DNA of 64,000 nt from Patiria miniata (lineage: Eukaryota > Echinodermata > Asteroidea > Valvatida > Asterinidae): NCBI RefSeq assembly GCF_015706575.1, contig NW_024037076.1:3692777-3756776 (forward strand). The letters are read 5' to 3'. The translations under genes and the position numbers were made by a program. Positions 34,201 to 36,816 of the stretch are shown here, piece by piece (positions within the stretch are counted from its first letter, which is position 1; every line of letters begins with the position of its first letter). The notes under the pieces were generated by a model. The model was not told the origin of the DNA. It was given only the letters and a program-made list of their open reading frames with translations, and did no database searches.

Positions 34201-35295
34201 TTCATTGAAAAAAAAAACTGTTTCATTTTGCCGACGCGTATGGCTACGGCGACGCGCGCGCAAACCAGAAACCGGAGACTTTTTGGGGGGGCCTGTTGTT
34301 GGTTGGTGGTTGGGTGGGTGGGTTGGTTGGTTGGTAGGTGGACACTTTACTCGACCATATATCGCATTCATACAACTCAAGTATCACAGCTTTACATTCC
34401 AAGACTGGTTTTGCAGACACTGTTGTTGAGCATGCGTCTAATTTGCATACTTTTTGCATATTAGATCACGCCCCATTCCTTTTCGTTTTTTGTACGCCCC
34501 ATTCCTTTTCGTTTTCTGTACTCTCGAGGTACCGGTATGGCCCGGGTGCACGTCTTTAGCCATTAGCCGTCTTCACACGTTACCCGGCCTCACTGCTACC
34601 CGGCCGCCATGGGTTGTACCACTTGGAACTTGTTTCTAATATACTCAAGAACATCTTGTAAAGGGAATGTACAACATTTGCTTTTGCTTCAATTTTCAGA
34701 AATAAATGGATTTGGAGGATTAGTATGTTAGAGCAAATATTGTTAAAATGACTTGTTTCACGTTTTGGGCTTGTAGGTGCTGGAAAAATGAAGAAGACCA
34801 TTCATGTTCATGTAGTCTGGTTCCCTGACCCCACTTAAGATGAAACAGAGAATTTATAGACTTTGGGGAATTGTAAGGTCAGAGAATCAGTCTAGCAGGC
34901 TTGTACCCCTTCACAGGTGTGTAATCAATTGCAAATAGTTTTTGCAGCAAGGAGTTTGCAAGCAGTTTTTGAAAAAAAACCAGTTTTCTGCAACGCTGGT
35001 CGGGCGACCATCATAGGATAAATACCATTTTTCTTGAAAATGTCAGCACACCAGGAGCCACGATTTTACAGAATGCTTTAGACTGTCATTCCCTAACAAT
35101 CCAGTAAGGCATTTTGTGATAATTTTTTCATTTCGTTTTGAGATGTTTTTATTATTTTTTTATTTTATTTTTAAACAGGCCCATCTGTACGACAAGCTAG
35201 GCTACACATCAGAGCGAAACAAGTGCGCACTGCAGTTCCGACACCTCGATCACCAGTATCCGACAGCCGTTGCCATGCCAACCTCCACGTTATGA
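1173..35295 (+). CDS. ANAPC5: ANAPC5, anaphase-promoting complex subunit 5 (3' part, 17 coding exons)
   Basis: APC5 is a TPR-rich scaffold subunit of the APC/C, the nuclear and cytosolic E3 ubiquitin ligase that marks securin and mitotic cyclins for degradation. Joining exons 1173-1252, 2803-2918, 3949-4171, 4678-4852, 6870-7060, 7789-7870, 8374-8466, 9356-9423, 12343-12456, 14948-15170, 17215-17336, 19277-19393, 20095-20242, 20688-20757, 27321-27413, 33069-33163 and 35179-35295 gives one continuous frame of 708 residues plus TGA. Every junction is GT-AG and in phase. Family hallmarks in order are SYDKLSFDQV, SYLNGLRL, RYAALNLAAMHCTFGH, EAIRIAHERND, YLTSLGIQ, DRFPAPSKHA, LLEALAL and KDVIYLQ; each matches the order in human APC5 (755 residues). 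The N-terminal part lies left of the window. Introns are filled with MITEs. The identification is firm; exact exon edges are inferred from splice consensus. Confidence 0.93.
1741..1900. repeat. Inverted-repeat (foldback) element
   Basis: Arms of about 73 bp at 1741-1813 and 1827-1900 are near-perfect reverse complements (TAATACCGCTTAGAGTCTGG in one, its complement in the other), separated by a 13-bp loop. It lies at the left edge of the family-A repeat copy that follows. Confidence 0.8.
2055..2370 (+). repeat. Dispersed repeat family A, copy 2
   Basis: It shares the ordered blocks listed for the copy at 120-600, ending in GGGCTCTCGACCAATAGGAAT and a TAAACTGTCT motif. It lies within the intron between the first two ANAPC5 exons in the window. 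Confidence 0.6.
2545..2693. repeat. Near-perfect hairpin with two histone-type 3' stem-loops
   Basis: The arms 2545-2613 and 2625-2693 are 69 bp each with a single mismatch, around an 11-base loop. Each arm carries the 16-mer GGTTCTTTTCAGAACC on one strand (+ at 2625-2640, - at 2613-2598). This fits the replication-dependent histone mRNA stem-loop pattern (6-bp stem, TTTC loop). An ACAAAAGAGA element about 10 bases further on resembles the purine-rich histone downstream element. No histone coding sequence is attached. Confidence 0.75.
2803..2918 (+). CDS. ANAPC5: ANAPC5 exon
   Basis: The acceptor follows a T-rich tract (…GTTCTGAAG) at 2802 and the donor is GTGAGTA at 2919. One base completes the preceding codon and one base is left over. 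It encodes LADFVLSLHKLLDSNN then HRHSILG, which aligns with the human segment ending EVHKTSVVG just before the helix containing KLSF. The true frame differs from the longer chance frame across the same bases. Confidence 0.8.
3024..3428. mobile_element. MITE with terminal inverted repeats CACTCAACCAAAAA
   Basis: The ends are CACTCAACCAAAAAAGAAAG and its complement CTTTCTTTTTTTGGTTGAGTG. The arms extend for more than 100 bp, with imperfect pairing, around a GTTGCACTTTTGTTTACGTG core. The length is about 405 bp. It is noncoding and intronic in ANAPC5. Confidence 0.75.
3949..4171 (+). CDS. ANAPC5: ANAPC5 exon
   Basis: The acceptor is TTTAACAG at 3948 and the donor is GTGAGG at 4172. It encodes GIFIRRMVLSYDKLSFDQV, the best conserved N-terminal APC5 block (human has RHMILAYSKLSFSQV), followed by an acidic low-conservation linker rich in D, E, G and T, as in other family members. 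Confidence 0.92.
4326..4620 (+). mobile_element. tRNA-related SINE
   Basis: The head has pol III boxes, a TGGCTAGTGCG A-box-like element and a GGGTTCGATTCCC B box at about 4374-4386. It is followed by a tail with GGTTTTCCTCCCTCCG, shared loosely with the SINEs at 8650 and 16385. It is intronic in ANAPC5. Confidence 0.65.
4678..4852 (+). CDS. ANAPC5: ANAPC5 exon
   Basis: The acceptor is TATTCCAG at 4677 and the donor is GTAAAT at 4853. It encodes FNRQQAESFIAQQARLLQND and then SNPDLAET, matching human SQKQAEFFLSQQASLLKND and FNPDFAEA. It ends in phase 0. Confidence 0.93.
4911..5365. mobile_element. TTAA-flanked MITE with CCCTAAAAGGGC ends and poly(G)/poly(C) core
   Basis: It runs from TTAACCCTAAAAGGGC at 4911 to GCCCTTTTAGGGTTAA ending at 5365. 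TTAA at both ends plus CCCT termini recalls piggyBac-type elements. A run of about 20 G followed by a C-run lies near 4957-4989 and could form very stable structure. Confidence 0.75.
5362..5720 (+). mobile_element. TTAA/GGGCCC repeat family F, copy 1 (left part)
   Basis: It starts TTAAAGGGCCCGTAAAGTG and matches 31359-32180 in order (TTTTGTGCAACTTT, TATTTGACATCC, GTGAGAAA.A.TTGCTCATTGG). It retains the uninterrupted site CTTCTTTAAACC at 5537-5548, where the copy at 31.4 kb carries a family-C insertion. A partial family-C segment follows at about 5720-5890. Confidence 0.65.
5961..6508. mobile_element. TTAA-flanked MITE family C, copy 1
   Basis: TTAA at 5961-5964 and 6505-6508 flank inverted ends with the AGTCCATC.TTTG motif. 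Internal blocks include GATGAAGTTTCAG, CTAGGATCTCGATTTCAAATC and GCTGAATCATGTTTTGAATT, shared with 27436-27906 (reverse) and 31480-31990. No coding frame was recognised. Confidence 0.8.
6870..7060 (+). CDS. ANAPC5: ANAPC5 exon
   Basis: The acceptor is GAATTACAG at 6869 and the donor is GTAAAG at 7061. It encodes HFLSYLNGLRLSDF, SLHSYFDHLL and RYAALNLAAMHCTFGH, the most conserved APC5 core and first TPR-like helices. The polypyrimidine tract is weak, but the protein match fixes the boundary. Confidence 0.95.
7789..7870 (+). CDS. ANAPC5: ANAPC5 exon
   Basis: The acceptor is TTTTTTTTCAG at 7788 and the donor is GTAGGT at 7871. It encodes DEALLALKEAIRIAHERND and then VCLQHAL, matching human LALQEAIRIAQESNDHVCLQHCL. 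It is a TPR helix pair. Confidence 0.94.
7945..8025 (-). repeat. tRNA-like sequence (pseudogene or SINE head)
   Basis: On the - strand an A box (TAGCTCAGTTAGTAGAGC) and a B box (GGTTCAAACC) are present, but acceptor and anticodon stems do not pair well. It is oriented head to head with a related sequence at 8217. It is not called a functional tRNA. Confidence 0.5.
8217..8288 (+). repeat. tRNA-like sequence (Ala-GGC-like anticodon arm, pseudogene or SINE head)
   Basis: It contains GATAGCTCAGTTGGTAGAGC, a clean anticodon stem CCGGA/TCCGG with loop ACGGCAG (anticodon GGC), and B box GGTTCAAACCC. The 5' GGGCTTG does not pair with 3' CCCAGTC, so an acceptor stem is missing. Relatives lie at 7945 and 62217. 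Confidence 0.5.
8374..8466 (+). CDS. ANAPC5: ANAPC5 exon
   Basis: The acceptor is TTCTTTGCAG at 8373 and the donor is GTGAGT at 8467. It has 31 whole codons, starting GWLYRLEKMNGEDVSYLLDR and continuing with a short SITRSDALNLP end, matching human SWLYVLGQKRSDSYVLLEHS. Confidence 0.93.
8605..8632 (+). repeat. ATT microsatellite
   Basis: About nine tandem TTA/ATT units lie in an ANAPC5 intron. Confidence 0.9.
8650..8905 (-). mobile_element. tRNA-related SINE
   Basis: On the - strand there is a B box GGGTTCGAATC near 8840. The body has CCCACCTCTAAAACTG then TTTCTTCTCATTGTCTTC, which matches the body of the + strand SINE at 16385-16565. Confidence 0.6.
9356..9423 (+). CDS. ANAPC5: ANAPC5 exon
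   Basis: The acceptor is TTTTTTTACTTCAG at 9355 and the donor is GTAAGA at 9424. It encodes YLTSLGIQNFAQHKAL, matching human YLASLGIQSLVQQRAF. It ends in phase 2. The 105-bp satellite begins about 160 bp downstream, in the following intron. Confidence 0.93.
9580..11050. repeat. 105-bp satellite array with 420-bp higher-order repeat
   Basis: About 14 monomers of 105 bp; GGCTTACAAC recurs at 9766, 9871, 9976, 10081 and so on. Blocks 420 bp apart (10141 and 10561, 10321 and 10741, 10441 and 10861) are nearly identical, which shows a four-monomer higher-order unit. Each monomer holds several CGTCG-containing boxes. Because 105 is divisible by 3, open frames on the - strand read a 35-residue repeat, but nothing supports it being a protein. 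Degenerate relatives continue at 11398-11530. Confidence 0.95.
11640..12315 (+). mobile_element. tRNA-related SINE split by a MITE
   Basis: The left part 11640-11716 has the head and B box GGGTTCAAACCC. The right part 12212-12315 has TTCTTGGGCAAGG.GCTTTACTAC and a TGGGCACCTGTGAG tail. Joined, they match the uninterrupted SINE at 19465-19630 (GGGTTTCGAACCC, then TTGGGCAAGACACTTTACTAC). Confidence 0.75.
11719..12209. mobile_element. MITE of about 490 bp inside the SINE
   Basis: Terminal inverted repeats of about 31 bp (AGAGCTATATTAAATTACTA at the left and its complement at the right) border a core without a credible coding frame. GGGAACAA lies on both sides, consistent with an imperfect 8-bp target duplication as for hAT elements. 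Confidence 0.75.
12343..12456 (+). CDS. ANAPC5: ANAPC5 exon
   Basis: The acceptor is ATTTTTTCCAG at 12342 and the donor is GTGAGG at 12457. It encodes VFEYLAKSDMLNCKHNQPQL followed by SALWQMYGHR, matching human KDSDLLHWKHSLSEL and TAIWRLYGRS. It ends in phase 2. Confidence 0.92.
12645..13106. mobile_element. MITE with internal tandem repeats
   Basis: Inverted ends AATTGCAAAATACCCCGCCA and the complement of TGGCGGGGTATTCTGCAATT pair with one mismatch over about 23 bp. Inside, a unit of about 120 bp (AAAAGGAATGGGAGTTGCTG, then CTACGCGG) repeats two to three times. Confidence 0.75.
13317..13840 (+). mobile_element. TTAA-flanked MITE family B, copy 2
   Basis: TTAA at 13317-13320 and 13837-13840. 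It contains GCACCTGGTATACTGTCATT, the palindromic GGTCGGCCGACC core and the AAAGCAAATGATGCATATTC end. Confidence 0.85.
14036..14354 (+). repeat. Tandem duplication of a unit of about 160 bp
   Basis: TTCACTGTGTTTTTGAAAAA begins both copies at 14036 and 14202, followed by AGTGTTATACTCGTGT and CAACAGGTCAGGTTTTGAAC. The two copies differ by small indels. Confidence 0.85.
14357..14891 (-). mobile_element. TTAA-flanked MITE family B, copy 3
   Basis: Reverse orientation, with TTAA at 14357-14360 and 14888-14891. It shows GTGGTCGGCCGACCAC and the GCAAATGTTGTATATTCCCT end. It ends 56 bp before the ANAPC5 exon at 14948. Confidence 0.85.
14948..15170 (+). CDS. ANAPC5: ANAPC5 exon
   Basis: The acceptor ATGTAG at 14947 follows an almost pure cytosine tract. 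The donor is GTGAAC at 15171. It encodes TMSSLCDQVLLHSGSLD, then LCLAICNQARLHGDQGMYAA and RDRFPAPSKHAK, which align with human TMALQQAQMLLSMNSLE, ALCHLAELHAEQGCFAAA and KERFPPNSQHAQ. A family-B MITE ends 56 bp upstream. Confidence 0.92.
15195..15800. repeat. GAGTAC-type hexanucleotide repeat, interrupted
   Basis: CGAGTACGAGTACT-type units are dense at 15195-15375 and 15600-15795, with unrelated sequence at about 15380-15600 between them. GTAC is self-complementary, so either strand can fold. Confidence 0.85.
16385..16565 (+). mobile_element. tRNA-related SINE
   Basis: A degenerate head (CCAAGTTCGAATGCCACC) is followed by TTTTCCCCCACCTCTAAAAC and ATTTCTTCATTGTCTTCATC, the body seen on the - strand at 8650-8905. 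Confidence 0.55.
16579..16955. mobile_element. Harbinger-like MITE family D, copy 1
   Basis: TTA at both edges (16579-16581, 16953-16955) flanks GGCCAACAAAAAAAAGTCTC and its complement. It has inverted ends with GTTTCTGGTATG, about 375 bp. A TTA/TAA duplication with GGCC/GGGCC termini is the PIF-Harbinger pattern. Internal blocks are AAATGTCGGCTGATG and AAAACACGTTAAAATTG. Confidence 0.8.
17215..17336 (+). CDS. ANAPC5: ANAPC5 exon
   Basis: The acceptor is GATGTGGTAG at 17214, with its pyrimidine tract slightly upstream. The donor is GTGAGC at 17337. It encodes IWMECEQELSFSRAILQGKW and then NESGALYR, matching human LWMLCDQKIQFDRAMNDGKY and NSIEGVYR. Confidence 0.92.
17491..18404. mobile_element. 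Element of 914 bp inserted in the AAGTCCATCAC minisatellite
   Basis: It begins AGCTGCCAAC and ends GTTGGCAGCT. The flanks are minisatellite on both sides (ACAAGTCCAT before, ATGCAAGTCAATCAC after). It contains ATTACGAA repeats near 17503-17580 and open frames of 60-85 codons without recognised similarity. Its class is unknown. Confidence 0.6.
18405..18875 (+). repeat. 11-bp minisatellite AAGTC(A/C)ATCAC
   Basis: Dozens of AAGTCCATCAC and AAGTCAATCAC units occur, some degenerate. The same unit makes the array at 63494-63970. Short traces occur at 7140-7165, 16970 and 17075-17110. Confidence 0.92.
18911..19128. mobile_element. TTAA-flanked MITE family P, copy 1
   Basis: TTAA at 18911 and 19125, with CCCTAAC at one end and GTTAGGG at the other. 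Internal TACTGTACCCATCCTGACAG and AGTTTAGGGGTACTGTACCC blocks match 47724-47931 in reverse. Confidence 0.7.
19277..19393 (+). CDS. ANAPC5: ANAPC5 exon
   Basis: The acceptor is TATGTTTCAG at 19276 and the donor is GTACGC at 19394. It encodes KVILLKKRGETTAAFGAVNK and continues through IVSSCKEN to TELLVR, in the place of human KAVVLQAQNQMSEAHKLLQK. Conservation is moderate, but phase and position fit. Confidence 0.88.
19465..19630 (+). mobile_element. tRNA-related SINE, uninterrupted copy
   Basis: B-box-like GGGTTTCGAACCC at about 19515, then TTGGGCAAGACACTTTACTA and AATGGGTACCTGTGAGGGTA. It is the same family as the split copy at 11640-12315. Confidence 0.7.
19638..19950 (+). mobile_element. 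Foldback family E, copy 1
   Basis: Central loop sequence TTCTTTCAGTAAAACGAAAA and its complement are followed by a right arm AAGTACATGAGTGATTTGAA, GATTCTTGTACTAAAAG and CATGCAGAACTTCACTAAAA, ending TTTACTCACCCTG. The left arm is missing compared with the complete copy at 32478. Confidence 0.7.
20095..20242 (+). CDS. ANAPC5: ANAPC5 exon
   Basis: The acceptor is CTCTCTCCAG at 20094 and the donor is GTGATC at 20243. It encodes ALLELSELHSVSSNHTSAIP, HLLEALALCQTHHLSSLYTE and ATARLAQTQ, matching human LLSVAELYWRSSSPTIALP and LLQALALSKEYRLQYLASE. It is a TPR helix pair. Confidence 0.92.
20688..20757 (+). CDS. ANAPC5: ANAPC5 exon
   Basis: The acceptor is TTTCCCACAG at 20687 and the donor is GTAAGT at 20758. 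It encodes LMLKMPHHALSLVDRIMPQV and then LAN, matching human LILGIPEQALSLLHMAIEPI and LAD. It ends in phase 1. A Harbinger-like MITE sits 31 bp beyond the donor. Confidence 0.92.
20789..21166. mobile_element. Harbinger-like MITE family D, copy 2
   Basis: TAA at 20789-20791 and 21164-21166 flank GGCCAAAAAAAAGTCTTCGG and a matching inverted end. It has the family core AAATGTCGGCTGATGACTGC and AAAACACGTTAAAATTGTGC. It lies just after the ANAPC5 donor at 20758. Confidence 0.8.
21228..21292 (-). repeat. Fragment of dispersed repeat family A
   Basis: The reverse of AGGCTCTCGACCAATAGGAA and TGGGTAAACTGTCT, as in the copies at 120-600 and 2055-2370. Confidence 0.55.
21320..21560 (+). mobile_element. 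Foldback family E, copy 2 (right half)
   Basis: It contains TTCGTTTTGCTGAAAGAACG, AAGTACATGAGTGATTTGAA and a TGCACCCTGTA end. Diverged. Confidence 0.65.
21965..22501 (+). mobile_element. MITE family B, copy 4
   Basis: The left end is diverged (TTCAAGGGAATATTTGC); the right end has GTTGTATATTCCC and TTAA at 22498-22501. GGTCGGCCGACC and CAGGGAACCAGACTAC are present. Confidence 0.8.
22560..23699. other. Intron sequence with a family-C fragment, otherwise nothing recognised
   Basis: 22595-22680 resembles a reversed piece of family C (TTTTGAGCAAG, TTGCTTCAAACAAA). A CAGCGCCCTCTATTG motif lies at 22766-22780. No exon, RNA gene or complete repeat is visible in the rest. Confidence 0.4.
23700..23890 (+). 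mobile_element. Foldback family E, copy 3 (right half)
   Basis: It runs from TTTAAAACGGTGGTTGTGTT to TTTTTACTCACCCGGTA, with GATTCTTGTACTAAAAGAAA and CATGCAGAACTTCACTAAAA between. Confidence 0.7.
24238..24710 (+). mobile_element. MITE family B, copy 5 (diverged)
   Basis: It contains TACAACATTTACAAACATGA, TGGCACAGGGTGTGCTGTCA and GGGAACCAGACTACAAG. The termini are degraded. Confidence 0.7.
25729..25874. mobile_element. Small MITE family N, copy 1
   Basis: It begins CAGGCATGCAACTTTTCCTC and ends CCCAGTTGCATGCCTG. AGTATT lies on both sides as a possible 6-bp target duplication. Length 146 bp. Confidence 0.8.
25975..26245 (+). repeat. Dispersed repeat family O, copy 1
   Basis: It shares CTCCTATGC.AACATACA, AATCAATCAAGTGA, CTACATAAAGC.GGATTGAC and TTTGACTAGTCACAGTGCTT with 48375-48640 in the last GLUL intron. 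Confidence 0.7.
26640..26975. repeat. Degenerate C-rich repeat (CCCTACC/CCCCTACCC)
   Basis: Many CCCTACC and CACCCCTACC units make a strongly strand-asymmetric C-rich tract. The open frames over it encode only P/T/L/Y low-complexity strings and are not genes. Confidence 0.85.
26976..27121. mobile_element. Small MITE family N, copy 2
   Basis: It begins CAGGCATGCAACTTTTCCTC and ends CCCAGTTGCATGCCTG, flanked by CTTTTC and CTTTTT. It abuts the C-rich repeat. Confidence 0.8.
27321..27413 (+). CDS. ANAPC5: ANAPC5 exon
   Basis: The acceptor is CATTCTTTCCAG at 27320 and the donor is GTAAAT at 27414. It encodes GSLYEQCCVKFLYAKCKVAC, matching human AILDKGRAMFLVAKCQVAS. The preceding intron, at about 6.5 kb, is the longest in the gene. 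A family-C MITE begins 22 bp beyond the donor. Confidence 0.9.
27436..27906. mobile_element. TTAA-flanked MITE family C, copy 2 (reverse)
   Basis: TTAA at 27436-27439 and 27903-27906, with ends AGCTACAGTCCATGATTTGC and TACAAATGATAGACTGTACC. Internal ATGATTCAGCAACTTTAGAT matches the other copies in reverse. Confidence 0.8.
27907..29490. other. Intron sequence, nothing recognised apart from short repeats
   Basis: TACCTCGTACATGTAC-type boxes recur three times at 28280-28390, and low-complexity T-runs are present. I saw no exon. Confidence 0.4.
29500..29640 (+). mobile_element. Truncated tRNA-related SINE
   Basis: GGATTCGAGTCCAGCC (B box), TTGGGCAAGGCACTTATCAC and AATGGGTACCTGTGTGG give the tail of the family seen at 19465-19630. 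Confidence 0.6.
29640..29995 (+). repeat. Repeat family T, copy 1
   Basis: Poly-C tracts, then TTTTCTTCCCCGAATAAAAA, AATGATGTTTAAAAGATGAT and GGTCAGAAATTGCCTCAGAT, ending near a CCCTACCCGAT…ATGATCGGGTAAATCA palindrome. A second copy lies 0.8 kb downstream in the same orientation. Confidence 0.8.
30485..30850 (+). repeat. Repeat family T, copy 2
   Basis: It has the same ordered blocks as 29640-29995, including AATGATGTTTAAAAGATGAT and CCCTACCCGATC, but with a shorter C-rich left end. Confidence 0.8.
31359..32425 (+). mobile_element. TTAA/GGGCCC element family F, copy 2, containing a nested family-C MITE
   Basis: TTAAAGGGCCCATGAAGTG at the left and GTGCACGGGCCCTTTAA at the right form inverted ends with TTAA at 31359 and 32422. 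The interior is split at 31480-31990 by family C. Confidence 0.8.
31480..31990 (+). mobile_element. TTAA-flanked MITE family C, copy 3 (nested in F)
   Basis: TTAA at 31480-31483 and 31987-31990. The sequence just outside (CTTC / ACATAC) corresponds to the uninterrupted CTTCTTTAAACC in the family-F copy at 5537-5548, so the TTAA was duplicated on insertion. Confidence 0.85.
32478..32988. mobile_element. Foldback family E, complete copy with TA flanks
   Basis: TA-CAGGGTGAGTTAAAAAA at 32478 and TTTTTTACTAACCCTG-TA ending at 32988. The arms are about 200 bp each, with CATGTAGCACTTTCAAATTC on one side and its near-complement on the other. The centre has ACATAGGGATGTGTGTGAAT. TA duplication suggests the Tc1/mariner superfamily. 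No transposase is present. Confidence 0.8.
33069..33163 (+). CDS. ANAPC5: ANAPC5 exon
   Basis: The acceptor is TTCCCACTGCAG at 33068 and the donor is GTTAGG at 33164, which is slightly unusual at +3. It encodes VLLSVVQLLQETADGFHKME and then YRVKDVIYLQ, matching human ALEAAIENLNEAKNYFAKVD and RIRDVVYFQ. Confidence 0.92.
33870..34640 (+). repeat. Repeat family Q, copy 1, split by a family-D MITE
   Basis: CCCCACGG.G.TGTGAAAC, CCGTGGGCTTGAGCTGCTTA, then (after the MITE) TTGGTTGGTGG, CATGCGTCTAATTTGCATAC, TTAGATCACGCCCC and GGGTTGTACCACTTGG. The same order occurs uninterrupted at 46280-46560. Confidence 0.75.
33922..34293. mobile_element. Harbinger-like MITE family D, copy 3
   Basis: GGCC termini, AGTCTCCGGTTTCTGGTATG and its inverse near 34262-34285, and the family core. 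A left TTA is present; the right one is missing. It is inserted into family Q between GAGCTGCTTA and TGTTGGTTGG. Confidence 0.8.
34657..35150 (-). mobile_element. MITE family B, copy 6 (reverse)
   Basis: GTAAAGGGAATGTACAACAT at the left, TAGTCTGGTTCCCTGACC inside and AAAATGTCAGCACACCAGGA further on. The right terminus is degraded. It ends about 30 bp before the last ANAPC5 exon. Confidence 0.75.
35179..35295 (+). CDS. ANAPC5: ANAPC5 terminal coding exon
   Basis: The acceptor is TTTTTAAACAG at 35178. It encodes AHLYDKLGYTSERNKCALQF and then RHLDHQYP, matching human ARLYHTLGKTQERNRCAMLF and RQLHQELP, and ends TSTL-TGA at 35293-35295. The reading frame closes at the position expected for the family. 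Confidence 0.94.
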   Translation, partial: AHLYDKLGYTSERNKCALQFRHLDHQYPTAVAMPTSTL

Positions 35296-35745
35296 CACCT
35301 GACCCAGCAGAAGGAATCATTTGCATATTAATCATTTACATATTAGATGTGGTTCTGAACCAGTATTTTTTGGGGGGGTGGGGGTGGGGGGTGGTTTAGT
35401 TTTAGGGCTGTAGTCCGAAGGACAGTTGTTAACATTTGGGGGGTATGCCAGCTTTCATTAATTCTTATTTTTTTTGGGGGGGGGTGCACAAGCTTCTATT
35501 TTTGGGGGGTACGAAAGCTTCCATTTTGGACGGTCAAATTATGTTAGAAATCTTTTTCTTACAATTTGATTGATATTCCACTCTCTTTTTTTGGTTTTTT
35601 TAAATGCCATTTTCTCAAAAATAACTTTCACAACATCTATTTCTATATTTCTGGTACTGAACTAAGCGCCCCGAATGTTATATGTGATTAGAAAGCTCTT
35701 GTTTTGCAGAATCTAGAAATAAAACCTCAATTCTTAACAAATCAG
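35296..35745 (+). other. ANAPC5: Probable ANAPC5 3' UTR with G-rich tract
   Basis: This stretch follows the stop codon. It contains a long G-run cluster at about 35370-35395 on the transcript strand and a candidate poly(A) signal AATAAA at 35718-35723. The 3' end is inferred only from that hexamer, and other poly(A) sites are possible. Confidence 0.5.
35370..35396 (+). other. ANAPC5: Candidate G-quadruplex in ANAPC5 3' UTR
   Basis: Three long G-runs separated by single T, followed by further GG and GGGGGG runs within 170 bp, lie on the transcribed (sense) strand. Folding is inferred. Confidence 0.5.
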
Positions 35746-36620
35746 ACTTAATGCTGATTTGTGTTGACGGGCCACATGAAATGACAGGTCACATTATAAA
35801 AAATCATCCCTCCGATCATAACCACAAATACTGGAAGAGTTGGCCTGAAATCCTAGCTCAGGACTTGGTGTTCCTTGCGTGTTTGTTGTATGGATTTTAT
35901 TCCAAATGCAGAATACAAATGTGAACATATGGTGTGGAAATATAATCAATATTCAGCTTGGATGTGTTTTGCCACGATTGTGCAGTTTGCACAATATTGT
36001 TTTGAACCTGTCAGAAATGCAACAGCTGTGATGATGTAATTCAGTACAACATTTTCTCAGATTTGTAAGAACTCTGAGAATATTTTGTTTTGCTAAAAAA
36101 GTTGTAAAGAATTGTGAACAATGTCACTTCTGATATTGCTTAAAGAAATTCAGGAGTTTTCTCTTTCAGTGGCAAATTAAGATCTACCTAAGTGTCATTT
36201 TTTTTGGTGTACTTCAGTAGAAACACCTGCCTGTTTTTCTCCAAGTTCTGTCTTAATATTTTGATGCGTGAGTTATAACTATTTTAAGCATGTAGGAATT
36301 TTGCTCTTCGTGCCTTTTTTTCTAATAATAACACCCGATCAAGTTCCAAATGAGAATGTTCAAAATCAAATCTGTTGAGGTTTCAGCTCAGTGGATAATT
36401 AGGCCTACACATATCGAGAAAATTTTGAAAAAAACGTACAAAACCTTTTGATCACGAAACAGAGTTTCGTCTATTTTCGACTTTTGTTTCAAAATTCATT
36501 CAATAAATTGATCGTTGAAAATCACCTATATTTCCGGATTTCTTCTAAAATGACAGCAAACCTAACCCTGAGACGGAATAATTTCACACAGGGTCGTGTT
36601 CAGCCTTCAGTGCAGCATCA
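35746..36620. other. Intergenic, nothing recognised
   Basis: AT-rich sequence between ANAPC5 and GLUL with a few stray poly(A)-like hexamers. There are no convincing coding exons or complete repeats. A weak family-C resemblance occurs near 36530-36650. Confidence 0.4.
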
Positions 36621-36622
36621 GT

Positions 36623-36816
36623 ACACTCTGTAAACTGTGTTTAGCAATAATTTTGTAAACATGTTTAGAAGCTAAACATTATGTGTTCAATTGCTAAACA
36701 TCAGTGTTCAATTGCTTGACACTATCCATCCTTACTCTAAACATGTTTAGTATTTAAACGTGATTACAAACTGATAACAAAAAAGTGTTTAATTGATAAA
36801 CACATTTGCAGTGTAT
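36623..36816. repeat. Small inverted-repeat element with TAAACATGTTTA boxes
   Basis: The ends TACACTCTGTAAACTGTGTT and the complement of TGTTTAATTGATAAACACAT through CAGTGTA are similar. Two AAACATGTTTA palindromes lie inside at about 36658 and 36740. Confidence 0.5.
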
